Positions 53,604 through 64,000 of a stretch of 64,000 nt of DNA are shown here, one piece after another. The DNA comes from Pollenia angustigena (Eukaryota > Arthropoda > Insecta > Diptera > Polleniidae), in contig OV884056.1 of the NCBI GenBank assembly GCA_930367215.1, positions 88,175,285 through 88,239,284 of the forward strand. The letters run 5' to 3'. How positions within the stretch are numbered: the first letter of the stretch is position 1; every line of letters starts with the position of its first letter. The notes under the pieces are model-generated. The model was not told the DNA's origin. It ran no database searches and saw only the letters and a list, made by a program, of their open reading frames with translations. The position numbers and the translations under genes were made by a program.

Positions 53604-54644
53604 ATTATGCGTTTGAAATAAAGTTTGTTACGCTTAAAAATATTACTTGAACCACTTTGTAGTATAACGATCGTAAGAGCGATTTGCTTTTAATAGAATT
53701 TATTGAAAAATTATGTTTGTACGAATTATGTGTATCGTTTAATTGCAAATAAAACGTGTGCGTTTGTCAAGCCGTTTGTGTAGTTTAGTTGGCCATTGCA
53801 CAGCTTATAAATATTACTTTACCCACCTTTTTGTATACTGATCGATACACCAAGAGTCTTTGTTTTGAGTTGATTGGAGCATGCGCGTCTGGACAGCTGG
53901 ATGGCTACCTTAAACAGCAGTACAAATTAGAATTTAAAACATTGTTTTAAAATAATTTTTCATTAAAGCTTCATGTGAATCGATCCAAAATTTCTCTTAG
54001 CCTAGGCAAATACAAATGCCCTCCTGGAAGAGAAAATTTCTGCTTATAAACCTTCTTAAATCTTAAATCGATTTTTAATTTTCTATTGGTTTCAAAAAGG
54101 AATCACTATGTGGAGTAGGGCATTATATTGTCGAGCTTACTTGCATACTTGTCACTTTTTATACCCGCACCACAATTAATACAGTTGTGTAGGGTATCGT
54201 AAAGTCAGCTTCACCGACTATACTTTCTTAGTCGTTTGTATTTGTACTTGTTTTTGAAATAACACTAGATTTAAAACTCAAGCTATGTCGCAGCTGGTTC
54301 GCTGTATATTTTTTTATGACTACAATTAAGTACATTTTCGCATAAAATTTAGATTAAACATGTAAAGAGACACGAGATTAAACCAATTAACGAAGTTACT
54401 CGTGTTTGTATAAAGTTTATACTATAAACTCACATGTATGTATTTTATATTCTAATACACTTACTGACTTACAAACGCATGATAACAGTGCAAAATAATC
54501 TAATACTGATACCTCGTTTAGCTGCACTATTATGAATCAAAACTCTTTTGCAATATAGCCAAAAATGGATAGATCAAAAACATTTTTGCTAGAATTATTC
54601 AAAAGGGACATGGGAATTTTATGGTTTTTTTTTTGATATTTTTA
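53604..54644. other. DINE-like fragments, no gene
   Basis: At 53604-53700 is ATTATGCGTTTGAAATAAAG, a mini-me-type segment interrupted by the Mutator-like MITE. At 54160-54235 is a very short DINE remnant joining TTTATACCCGCACCACAATT to CACCGACTATACTTTCTTA. Confidence 0.5.
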
Positions 54645-54800
54645 GTTAGGGTTGATTGAGTTCATCAAATTTAAGTTTCGTTAAATTATTTTTACTGAAG
54701 GAAGGAATTTTACAACATGAAATTTATTAAAATTTATTGATAATTTTTAGTCTTGTCTGAGCTGGGGATCAAACTCGGGTGGAATATACATGTTTCAAGA
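54645..54800 (-). mobile_element. Diverged SINE copy 3
   Basis: It shares GGAATTTTACAACATGAAAT and the TTATTGATAATTTTTAGTCTT-type body with the SINEs at 37734 and 38307. Its B-box region is decayed. Confidence 0.5.
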
Positions 54801-54994
54801 ATTTTTAAAAACTTTTATGACAACAAGACCACACGAGTGGGCCTAGACTTTTTAATTAAGCAACAATTTTAGAGTATGAAATTGAAAATGGTCGCTTTAA
54901 TAAAATATTGTTACGAAATTAACTTTAGTGAAGAATTAGTTGTAATTATTGGTTAAGAATTAGATGAATTTATGTATTTATCTTGTATTTATTA

Positions 54995-57178
54995 CAGTAG
55001 ACTCGCGGTAACGTGAACTATTAAAACCTAAGCGTGTTCACGTTTGCGAAGTTGTTCATGTTTACGAAGGCTTAATTTTTTACATCTTAAAAATAAAATA
55101 GACATATTTAACTCAAATTCATATATTTTTTTTATTAATTCATATTCATTAATTCATATTCGTATTTGCTTTGTTAAGAAAAACAATTTACATTCAAATT
55201 ATTTAAAAAAATGGGTTATCTTTTTTTGGATTTTCTTTTATTTGGAGACGTTTAAGTACGCTGATATCTGCTGGACTTATATTTTCATCTTCTGCCCATT
55301 CTAAAGCTTTATTGAAAATGTTGATTGCTTCACTAGGTTCTACTTTGGTCCGTGCTGTTTCCAAAATACTATCATCGCTTTCACTTTCATCACTGCTCAA
55401 GAGTTCGTTCGTTTCAGTTACGTTTTAAAGATCTTCAGTCCATTCACTGATATCAGAAAATGAAAAACTAACCCACAAAGACACAATTTAAGTTAAGCGA
55501 ATTACTAGACATGTCAAAATGTTCAAAACTCTGGATTAATTGCATTAAGAAGTTCTATTGCGCGTTCTTGTTGGGTGTTAATTGGTGCACAAATTCTTTC
55601 TCTCAAAATAACCAATGGGATATACTCTTCAACGTCTTCTTCATCTCCTATACGGGCTAAAATGTTCGTCCAGCAATTTCGTATTGTTTCCTTTTCAAGA
55701 CGTTGCCAAGCTGAATCTAAATATCCAACAGCGTCCCTTAACATTAATTTTTTTAGAGCTTCAATAACATAATTTCCTGTAGCTACAATTGATGCCAAGA
55801 GACTGTTTCTATAGAAAAGCTTTGTAAGTCTTATGGCATTTTGATCCATTGACTGTATGAGTGGCGTGACGTTGGGTGGCATGAACATTACATTTATCAA
55901 CCCGTCGTCTGATCTCAATTCATTTTCTGGAGGATGAGATGGAGCGTTATCTATCAAGAGCAAAGCTTTATTGGATAATCCTTGCTCTTTTAAAAATTTC
56001 CTAACCTAAAAAATAAGAAATACAATTGTGAAACTTTAAAATAAAAACAAAAGGTTTTTTTACCTGTGGTACAAACGAGTGATGGAACCAATTTTTAAAA
56101 ATGGAAGCTGTCATCCATGACAATTTGGAGTAGTTGTAGTCAACAGGTGATTCAAAATTGCTGAAAGAGCGAGGGTTTTTTGCCTTTCCAATCACAAGAA
56201 GTTTAACTTTATGTGCCCCCGTTGCGTTTGTAGAAGCAAGAAAAGTGACACGCTGTTTTTCAGTTTTTCTTCCAGGAGCATTTTTTTCTTGAGATGATAC
56301 ATATGTTCGGTCAGGTAGCAGCTTCCAAAATAATCCCGATTCATCTGCATTATAAATCTGATCGCGAGAAAGACCTAGCTCTTAATTTTGGCTTGCAGCT
56401 TGTTCTTGAGAGGGTTCACAAGTTCAGATCTAGAAGACAACTTTTCTCCAGTTATTTTAATAAAACGCACACCATACCGCTTCTTGAATCGTTGCAACCA
56501 TCCGTCACTCGCATTAAAATCACTTTGATTTTCTTTAATTTTTGAATGAAAAAATTTAGCTTTTTCTTTAATTATTAGTCCATTGACAGGATAATTTTTT
56601 TGTCTCTGTTTTAAGAACCTACGGTAAAGGGCTTTCTCCATTTAAGGAAGCTCAGAGCACTTCAAAGTCTTTCGCATTCCGGGACCAGAATAAGTATTGT
56701 TAACACATTTAAACATTTTATCTAGTTTTTTGTTTATAGCGCAAATTGTTGACTTTGCAACATTGTATTGCTTTGCTAAGCTAGTCACGCTTGATCCTCT
56801 TTTTATTTTTTCTATTACATCCACTTTTTCCTTTAAAGATAAAAAATTTGGTCGTTTTTGCGACATTTTTCACGACACACTTTATATTAAACTAAAAACA
56901 AAATAAGCAAATCAACAGCTCGCGTTACACAAAATGCCAGAATATATTCAAAAGCAATCATTTACGGGGATTCCCAGTTTTTAAAAAAGTAGTGATTGCT
57001 TAAAAATGTTCAAAAGAAAACATAGTTTTCTATGTTCCATGAATTTTACATTTGTTCACGTTATAGGGCTTTCTTTTCTTACTGTGTTCACGATACAGAG
57101 TAGTCAGTGTAAAAAAAATTATGTTCATGCTAGCCGGTGTTCACGTAAGGCGGTGTTTTTGTTACCGCGAGTCTACTG
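54995..57178 (-). mobile_element. Tigger/pogo-type DNA transposon, 2.2 kb, decayed
   Basis: CAGTAGACTCGCGGTAAC and GTTACCGCGAGTCTACTG are perfect 18-bp ends. TA precedes the left end; TT follows the right, a mutated TA target. It encodes a CENP-B/jerky-like transposase on the minus strand. Confidence 0.92.
55203..56866 (-). pseudogene. Tigger transposase with stop and frameshift; contains a short intron
   Basis: Order: Pipsqueak-type helix-turn-helix (KVDVIEKIKRGSSVTSLAKQ, from 56866); a TAA just before MEKALYRRF at ~56642; CENP-B/Tc5-type helix-turn-helix (DGWLQRFKKRYGVRFIKITG); a frameshift near 56383 where one A appears lost; then the DDE domain: YNADESGLFWKLLPDRTY (first Asp), KVKLLVIGKAKNPR, LLIDNAPSHPP (second Asp) and PLIQSMDQNAIR (third Asp). 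A 58-nt intron with GT/AG ends (56063-56006) joins HHSFVPQ to VRKFLKEQ in phase 0. An acidic C-terminal segment (SSDESESDD) follows near 55400 after further disruption. Confidence 0.88.
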
Positions 57179-57760
57179 TTGTTGTTTTGTATTCATAAGT
57201 AATTTTATTAGTTTACATTGTTATTAAAAATTGTTATAATTTAGTACACTTCAATCCCAATGTGCAGAAAGCCCTAGAAATGACCGTTAAAAAAGCTTTG
57301 GTATAAGTGGTGAAATTATGTAAACATAAGTGCGATAGAGTGGTGAATAAGTAAAGCCTCGAACCTTCGACAAACATTTCGAATGTTCTAGATGGCTGAA
57401 TTACAATATAAATACTTGCGGCTAGCATCAAAAGACAGTGTTAGTTCAGACTTTGTCAAGTTTACTATAAACATTGAAGCGTGTTGATTACAATAGTGAG
57501 TTGTAAATAAAAGCTGTAAATTTCGGTTGTTAAAGTGACTAAGTTCTTAATAAATAAGTGTTATACATTAAAGTGTTGTGTTTATTTAATTTTATTAAAG
57601 TGCAATAAAGACCTCGAAACGGTTTATTATAAAGGAAATAAACCAAAAAGTTATTGAAAGGCAGTAACGTAACAATATTTTTATTTTTTAAAGGCTAAAA
57701 TACTTTCAGGTCGATACGATAACACTAAAGACACCAAGTTTGTGTCAAATATTAGCCAGG

Positions 57761-58024
57761 TATATATCTATCACTTGCCGCAAAAATAGCTAAAGCGACA
57801 TCATTTCGATTTTCGTTTTTTAATAAACGAATCTATTGACAACACTTACATCATCTCCTAAAATGTCAGGGTCACATAAGGTACCGTTACGATTTTATAG
57901 CGAAACAAATTTTAGCTTAAGCGACAACCTTCATACAAAATTTTTATAAAATAAAATAAAAAACCTTCTGTAAAATTGCGTTTTTGTCGCTTAAGTTTTT
58001 TTTGCGGTAAGGGCTCGATATATT
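57761..58024. mobile_element. MITE, copy 2 of 49122-49538
   Basis: TATATCTATCACTTGCCGCA and GCGGTAAGGGCTCGATATA are inverted ends. The interior aligns with copy 1 without the 147-bp nested MITE. Confidence 0.75.
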
Positions 58025-58054
58025 ATTCCATTATTTTATCAAGACTTCTATAAA

Positions 58055-58120
58055 AGTCCAACGGAAGTTAGAATTTATGAAACTTTCACCTATAAATTTC
58101 ATAAATTCTAACTTCCGTTT
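58055..58120. repeat. Perfect-arm hairpin
   Basis: ACGGAAGTTAGAATTTATGA pairs with TCATAAATTCTAACTTCCGT around a ~24-nt centre. Possibly a minimal MITE. Confidence 0.8.
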
Positions 58121-58380
58121 GCATGAGGCGTTTTTACGATAATGCTTACGTTCTCTTTTGAAGACCCTTCCTAAATCTATCCGCATTTACATGAAGGCTT
58201 TGTTGTGGCAACAGTCAGGGGAGTTTTTGACGTTTAATTGATTAATGCATCTTTTGTATTCGATTCTACTACAAAAGTGGCAAAAATTCTATTATTATAG
58301 TGGCATCACTGAAAAAATGGCATTTGTTTTGAAAGCAGCGTTTTTTCCTGTTTTGCAAGTTTAGTTTTATTTTATATTAC

Positions 58381-59597
58381 AGTGCAGCCACACGATCAAG
58401 ATTTTCTTGATAGTCTTTTACATATACTGATTGTCAAAATATGCAAAAGTTGACAGCTGTGACGTAGGCTGCACGCAAATTGAAAGCAATTTACTTTTTC
58501 AAGATGTCGTCGCCGAGAAAACCACTCAAAATGTTTTGCTATTTTCCACTTTTGATTTTTCTGCACTGTAGGCTGTTCGAAGGGACTTTATCATTTTGCT
58601 TATTAATTTTATTAATAAACATATTTCACTATTTTTTTAGGTTTTTAGTTAAAATTTTAAAATTCTCGCAACAATTTGTAAAAAAAAGAACTTCAGCTTT
58701 TGCCAGCAAAATATTTGTGAAAAAAAAACAAAAACAACTTCAAAAGATTTGTAATAAGCTGTTTTCTTGAACGAAAATTGATACACTCACTGGCAAGAGA
58801 ATTTTAGAGGCACCCAGCTAGCATAGGCTGTTTGTTAGACGATTGTGTTTAATATACAACTCCCAAAAGAGTCTTCTGATGATTATCTGACGAGTAACAA
58901 AAACATCTAAATTTTTTACTTTTTTATAAATTTTTTGACACGCTCGTCTTTTAATCTTGGAATGAACCTTTTGTGACTCTCTGTAAGAGTCATATAACAA
59001 TTACTATATAATATTGTTTTTGAAATATAAAAATTCTATTGTCAATACAATTTCAATAAAACAAACCGGCCTAAGGATCAGTAAAAAAGGATTTTTCCGA
59101 TGGATGGTGTTGATCTCGCGACAGGCGAAGGTTTGTTTTATATAAATTGTATGAAAATTAGAAGTTTTAACATGAAAAACACGCTTGATGCCCCTTTTTA
59201 GGTAGCTCAGTTATACGGCTGAGCATTTCACGAGTTGTAAAATAATCCCTACATGAGTCTCATACGACTCTTGGCATGCTTTTTAAAAGACTCGTTAGAT
59301 AATCTCTACATACATCACAAACGATTTACTTTACGATTAATATAAGCGTCTTAGAAGAATCTCACAGGCGAATCAGCACGTGTAACAGTTTCTCCCGTGC
59401 TAGGAATCGTCTACGATTAAAAAATGAGCTCGTCGACGATCAAAACCACTCTTCACGAGATTCCCAGTAGACTCCTAGACGATTGAAAATGCTAGCTGGG
59501 CAAGTTCGTATCAATTTTTAAAAGTATGAGTGTATTGGTAAAAAAGTGTGAGTGTATTAAAACTTGATAGTCAAAACTTGATCGTGTAACCCTCAAG
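58381..59597. mobile_element. H element, copy B, with MITE inside
   Basis: The ends match copy A (GCAGCCACACGATCAAG / CTTGATCGTGTAACCCTCAAG); TTAC lies on both sides (58377-58380 and 59598-59601). Compared with copy A it has ~200 bp more after AAGATGTCGTCGCCGAG, including an open stretch of ~88 codons from ATGTCGTCG. The MITE at 58813-59500 sits close to the position where copy A holds a different MITE. Confidence 0.85.
58813..59500. mobile_element. MITE of 688 bp with CCCAGCTAGCAT ends
   Basis: CCCAGCTAGCAT and ATGCTAGCTGGG are perfect. The interior repeats AGACGATT / AATCGTCT-type motifs at least five times. The target duplication is not clear. Confidence 0.8.
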
Positions 59598-59601
59598 TTA
59601 C

Positions 59602-60940
59602 GTTTTGCTGTTTTCTTTTAAAACTTTGGGTCTTTTTAAAAAAGTATTAAACACTTTTTTTTAGAAATGGTGACATTTTTGACTCACAGTAGATGTTTCA
59701 AATGTAATTGCATGTTTCACATTTTCAACATATTCCATGCGTTCCCTTCGAAATGTATGCAAGTGTATTAAGTGCGTTAATGTTAACATACTCTTATTGG
59801 TCAAAAGAGTGGATTGTAAATAGTGAAACTTAACATAACAAAAACAACAAAAAAAAATCATTTTGCTAGAAATTTTTGGCTTATGTTAAATTAGTTTTGG
59901 ATTAAATTAAAATTAGCCAGAGGGTTTGAATTTGCTACAAATCTTTTATTTAGGGCCATTATTAAGACTTATCGTTACCTGTTATCCGGCAGATAAGAGA
60001 CGCTTTTTGACAGATAACACATTACTATCTATCAACTTATTCTTAACTTAAGCAAACTTCAAGTTGTCAAAATAAATTTCAGCCGAGCTGGTTATTACAT
60101 TCTTACTTATCAAATTCTTCTTTTTAATTCAATGCAACATAAGACTCTACAGTTACTAGCCGCTAACTGGGTTCGCAGTGTAACCCACAACATCTTTAGA
60201 AAGAGATCATCTTAGCTGAGGAACAATAGTCAAAATGTGAATGTACTTTTACGCTGGTCTACGATAAGGAAATGTATATGTATCATGCAAACATGAATAA
60301 AAGTTGTATATTTTATAAATAATTTGTCATCATAATTTTGGTGTACACGAGTACTGTGTATTCAAATGTATCTTCTTAGATAAATATACTGACACAAATA
60401 GATAACAAAATGTGGGTTTAAATAACGGTTTAAAAGGGATCAAGATAAATTCAAGATAATACACAATTAGGAGGCCTATTGTAGATAGTTTAAACGCATT
60501 TTTAAGAGTTGTTGGGGTTTATTTAAAAGTTACCTAAATTAGATACAGAGTTCAAGGGGTTTTATCGATTAAATGAACAGCTGTTTATGGTTACGAAAAC
60601 AAACGAATATTCAAGTAGTTTCTTTGGATTTGGCAAGTCACCTATAATCAAATAAAGTCTTGCCCATAAAGTTGGCTTAAACAGCTGTTTTGTATTGTTA
60701 TAACTATAAAGAGTGTAATACGATACAATCTTCTACGAAATTGCCAGTGAGTCAACAACGTTTATTTAATGTCACTTTTTTGAAAATTCCCTACATTTTA
60801 ATGATATCAAAATATGTGTTCCTTTTTTCTCTACAAATAGGGATTTTTTCCCTACGTATTACATCACTGGTGGCGGTACAATGTTTACAGCGATTAAACT
60901 TTTTGTTCGTCTCATTCCAATGCAAATCAAAGTGAAACTA
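59602..60940. other. AT-rich DNA without recognised features
   Basis: No gene, TIR or tandem structure that I can support; short open frames have no recognisable motif. Confidence 0.4.
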
Positions 60941-61515
60941 AAGGGTGTTTAGAGTTGGCATCACTGTTTTATTTAAGCACCCATTTAACAGCTGATAATT
61001 GCATTTTGTTTAGTTTGCTTTCGAATTTCATTATGAATCGATTTACACCAGAGCAACACGTGTAAATTGTTGATATTTTTAATCAAAATAATTCGGCGAA
61101 TAGCCCGAAGCACAAATTGATATTGATTTTGAATTTGCATTCAAAATTTTATTTTCCGATGTAGCCCATTTCTGGTTGAATGGCTTCACAAATAAGCAGA
61201 ATTGTCGCATTTGGAGTGAGGATAATCCACAAGCTTTCGTCGAAACACCGTTACATCCACAGAAAATTACTGTTTGGAGCGCTTCATGGGCTGGCGCATA
61301 TGTCTTCAAAAACGACGATGGTCAGAATGCGAAAAGCTGTTGAAAATTGGTGTTCTATATTGCGCCAGCCATGGCGGCCACATGACAGAAATCATATTTA
61401 AACATTTATCTGATAAAATGTTCATTCCAATAAAACCCGTTTCGTTGATATTAGAAATATAATTCGTTGTTTTATTATGATTTAAACTTGTGTCACTCTA
61501 TAAAAAAACACCCTT
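60941..61515 (+). mobile_element. Internally deleted Tc1/mariner-type element, 575 bp
   Basis: AAGGGTGTTT and AACACCCTT ends with TA on both sides (60939-60940 and 61516-61517). The interior is a deletion derivative of a transposase gene. Confidence 0.88.
61033..61402 (+). pseudogene. Mariner-type transposase remnant
   Basis: The start MNRFTPEQH is followed quickly by a stop. A large deletion then leads to FSDVAHFWLNGFTNKQNCRI and WSEDNPQAF (the first catalytic Asp region), then LHPQKITVWSASWAGAYVF and KNDDGQN. A second deletion leads to the C-terminal end ENW...HMTEIIFKH in another frame. It cannot be functional. The family is the mariner group whose proteins begin FTPEQ and end HEIIFKH, common in insects. 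Confidence 0.88.
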
Positions 61516-61960
61516 TATAATTTAATGCGTAAAAGTCTTAATAATGAACTTTATGTTTTTCCAAATAGCAAAGTATAATTTTCACTTTACCCTCGTTATT
61601 TTCACTAAAAACTAAATCACAAGGAAATAAAAAACTAAGTAGTTCTACAGCATGTGGAGAAAAGTACAAACTCAAGAAACAATAAAAACAATAAAAACGA
61701 AAGATTTTAATCTTTTAAGAAGAAAAATTTCGCACATTTGATTATAAAAAATTTATTCATAACGAAAAAATTTAAACAAAACCGAATAAAATGTAAATTA
61801 AAAGAAATTTTGCAAAATCAGGAATTCAAATTTGTATGCAAATTTTGTGGGTATTTATGCAATCAGCTCTAAAAATAGTTATTCTTACGTATTTCTGCAA
61901 ATCTAACTTTTGTCATCGAAAAATACCAATTCGGTTCAGTTTAGAAGATATTTATAATCT
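61516..61960. other. AT-rich DNA, no gene
   Basis: Nothing supported. Confidence 0.4.
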
Positions 61961-61964
61961 TTTT

Positions 61965-62105
61965 CTACCCGCCCTACAATTGCGGAAATGGTATTATGCG
62001 TTTGTGCTAAAATTTATAACGAATAAAAAATTGGTTCTAGACCCAAATGATAGTAAACCGATCTACTTAGAATCACTTCTTGAGGCTTCGCGAAATAAGA
62101 CTTAG
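61965..62105 (+). mobile_element. Mini-me/DINE fragment
   Basis: TTCTACCCGCCCTACAATTG, GGTATTATGCGTTTGTGCTA, GGTTCTAGACCCAAATGATA and TTAGAATCACTTCTTGAG follow the order of the 5' part of fly mini-me elements. Confidence 0.65.
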
Positions 62106-62321
62106 GTGCAATAAGTATCAAGAACAAAAAAAAATTTAATTAGGCCCAAAAATTTTTCATACAAATGTAATAGCTCCCAGTCCTTTCGGTTTTATTTTAT
62201 ATTTTTGGAAGTCATTTCGCTATGTTTGCCTGGAAGTTATTTCATAATGAAAATATATCCAAATGAAATAAGTCCCAAATGGGAGTTATTTCACTTTATT
62301 TTGTTTTTCAGTGTTATGGTA

Positions 62322-63000
62322 TAAACAAAACTGGGACGAACGACGAACTTCGCATAGTACGCCGAATTCGTCGGCAAGAAGTCGTTGCGTAAATTCGTCA
62401 AATGAGACACAATAAGTGCTTGAACCTAAATTTTTTTTTAATTTATAAAAAAACTATTAATCAGTTGTGTTCTAGAATCCGAATCCAAGCGAAATGGATT
62501 AGTTTGGAGTTCTGCGTTTCGATTTTGCGATCTCAAATTAGTTTTTGGGTTTGTTTAAAATTTTGCAATTTAAGTCATGTTCGCGATTTGTTCCTGTAAG
62601 TTTTCTGATTCCTTACAGCCTTAACGATTTATAATAAATAACAGACTTTGCTATCTTGCCGCTGTAAGCAAATTTTTGCGAATATAGCAATTTTTTAGCG
62701 ATTTTTTGCCATTCCTTATAGTTTTAGGGACTTTTAATCAACTTTATGACTTGTTGGAAATATTAAAATTTTTCGCGAATTTTCGCGAATTTTGCAAATT
62801 TTTTTTTGCCATTTTCCGACATTTTCCACCCATTTAGCGATTTCAAAAAGTTTGCAATTTTTCGCGAATTTTAGCCAAGTTCGCAGTAGAAGCGATTTGT
62901 CCCTGTGATTCTTTACAGCTTTGACGATTTATAATAAATAGTAGACTTTGCTACCATGCCGCTGTTAGCAAATTTTTGCGAATTTCCGCTAATTTCATTT
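62322..63000 (-). mobile_element. Partial reverse copy of the 51263-52512 element with array
   Basis: AAACAAAACTGGGACGAACG, CTTCGCATAG and CGTCAAATGAGACACAATAA match the right end of 51263-52512 inverted. The tandem array follows at 62560-62995. The other terminus was not found. Confidence 0.6.
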
Positions 63001-63307
63001 AATGTCGGAGTTATTTAATTTTTTGTGGGCGTTATTTCATTTACAATTATTTCCAATTTCCTTAAATTTTTTAATATTTTCCTTTTGTATTTTTATTTTT
63101 TTGGTAAATCTCCTGATATGTAAATATTCAAGTACAGAGTAGTTTTCACATACATACATAGTTTTTTGGGTTCGGGTCATATAGCCGAAACTTAAAATCC
63201 CGAATTCGAAACTGACAAATTCAAAAATGCCCAATTCAAAAGTGCAATTTTGACCATACTATTTCCGAAAACAGCTTTTTATGCCATAACTTCCTTTAAA
63301 GTGTTGG

Positions 63308-63684
63308 TACCCTGCAAAAAAAATGGACCACCTGATCCATTTTGATAAAATGGACTACTGCATGGACTGGTCCGATGTAATGCAAGCATGGACCATGTCA
63401 TTGTTAAAAAGTGTTTGTAGTGAGACGACATGTCTTCGTTTTTTTACGACGTGCTTTCGTTTTTAAACGACTTCAAAACTAATCCTCTTGTGTATACCAT
63501 GGAGTAGTTTTAAAACTACTCCTTAGTGGTCCAAAGGTGGGTTATATGGTCCTCTCCTAGGACATCGTAATGTTAAATAGACCAGGTTTTTTCCATACGT
63601 TTGGGTTACTTTTGGACTAGTCCTGGTCCCTTGTGGACTACTCTTTACACGCGTGTTTGGACTGGTCCTATTATTTGCAGGGTA
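63308..63684. mobile_element. MITE of 377 bp, rich in GGAC/GTCC motifs
   Basis: TACCCTGCAAA and TTTGCAGGGTA are perfect 11-bp ends. The interior contains more than ten ATGGACC / GGACTGGTCC / GGTCCA motifs in both orientations. No coding sequence, and no clear target duplication. Confidence 0.75.
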
Positions 63685-63829
63685 TTGATATAAAATGCGG
63701 CAAAGACAACTGATTATTATAGCTACACTACGCCAATACATTTTCGATTGGGTGGATATCTGCGCTTTTCTCTGGCCATTTCATTGTTTGAAATTTTTGC
63801 TTTGACAGTCAATCCTTAATAGAGCTGGC

Positions 63830-63880
63830 AAGCAATCGATAGTATCGATAGTTCTCTTTCGATCTATCGATAGTTTTTTT
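63830..63880. promoter_or_regulatory. Cluster of TATCGATAG (DRE-like) motifs
   Basis: ATCGATAGTATCGATAG and CTATCGATAG lie within ~45 bp. TATCGATA is the DRE motif bound by DREF in Drosophila promoters. No gene start is seen beside it inside the window, so promoter function is unproven. Confidence 0.35.
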
Positions 63881-63924
63881 TCTATAGCGATGCTATCACA
63901 TCACATGGGTAAATCAAGTTCTCT

Positions 63925-64000
63925 CCTCATAAGGGCCCAGAATATATATACTTTATAGGGTCTTAGATCAATATTGTAGAAATTATATACCCTTTTCCAC
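63925..64000 (-). mobile_element. Mini-me/DINE 5' end, minus strand, cut by the window edge
   Basis: GGGCCCAGAATATATATACT, TTATAGGGTCTTAGA and TATATACCCTTTTCCAC are the inverse of the 5' start of the element at 43415. Confidence 0.75.

Larger units (their letters stand above)
54909..57674 (+). mobile_element. Solo LTR (~582 bp) split by a Tigger element
   Basis: TGTTACG at 54909 and CGTAACA ending at 57674 are LTR termini; ATAT lies on both sides (54905-54908 and 57675-57678). Subtracting 54995-57178 leaves ~582 bp. The 3' part (CGGTTTATTATAAAGGAAAT, GTAACGTAACA) resembles the LTR at 9955-10395, so it is a related Ty3/gypsy family. No internal region: a recombined solo LTR. Confidence 0.85.

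Overview
The window looks like repeat-dense, AT-rich euchromatin from a brachyceran fly, probably calyptrate. The reasons are: many fragments of the Helitron-like mini-me/DINE-1 family (start with TATACCCTCCACC and a GTCTGTCTG tract, 3' hairpin ATTCGGC/GCCGAAT followed by CTAA); short introns of about 60 nt; a Tret1/MFS-type sugar transporter; Jockey, Loa and CR1-like LINEs; and hAT, PIF/Harbinger-like, Tigger, mariner and Mutator-like elements. There is no operon structure, no rRNA, no credible functional tRNA gene and no CRISPR array.

The only recognisable host gene is a sugar-transporter gene on the minus strand. Two exons are visible (15083-14854 and 14419-14289). Their intron shrinks to about 63 nt once a 367-bp MITE flanked by TTAA is removed. 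The first and last exons are not recognisable here; the adjacent introns are filled with transposons. A 169-codon Lys-rich ORF at 37143-37652 is the only other long ORF outside a recognised element, and I cannot name it.

Layout: 1-4.3 kb, MITEs (one with an 8-bp hAT-type target duplication) and AT-rich tandem repeats. 4.3-6.45 kb, 5'-truncated CR1-like LINE (minus). 6.5-9.9 kb, inverted-repeat arm, ~540-bp tandem repeat, MITE. 9.955-13.742 kb, a very young Ty3/gypsy-type LTR element whose single intact 937-codon ORF lacks reverse transcriptase, RNase H and the integrase core. 14.3-15.1 kb, transporter exons. 15.1-18.3 kb, three nested inverted-repeat elements sharing one centre. 18.5-30.4 kb, a local duplication in which one copy stays intact (18545-18757) while the other is opened by an H element, a PIF-like MITE and a 9.5-kb hAT-bounded composite carrying satellite DNA, a Loa-clade LINE and other fragments. 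31-33 kb, MITEs. 33-39 kb, SINEs, a 1.4-kb palindrome and the unknown ORF. 39-41 kb, a foldback element with a MITE inside. 42.5 kb, an 82-bp tandem repeat. 43.4-47.9 kb, a Helitron-like element split by a Jockey LINE. 49-53.6 kb, MITEs, a tRNA-derived SINE and a Mutator-like MITE with a perfect 9-bp target duplication. 54.9-57.7 kb, a solo LTR split by a decayed Tigger element. 57.8-64 kb, further MITEs and a deleted mariner.

The interest lies in how the mobile elements are stacked. Several insertions can be dated relative to one another because an empty paralogous site lies in the same window. The young LTR element with a domain-deleted but open polyprotein is the best candidate for an undescribed non-autonomous retrotransposon system.
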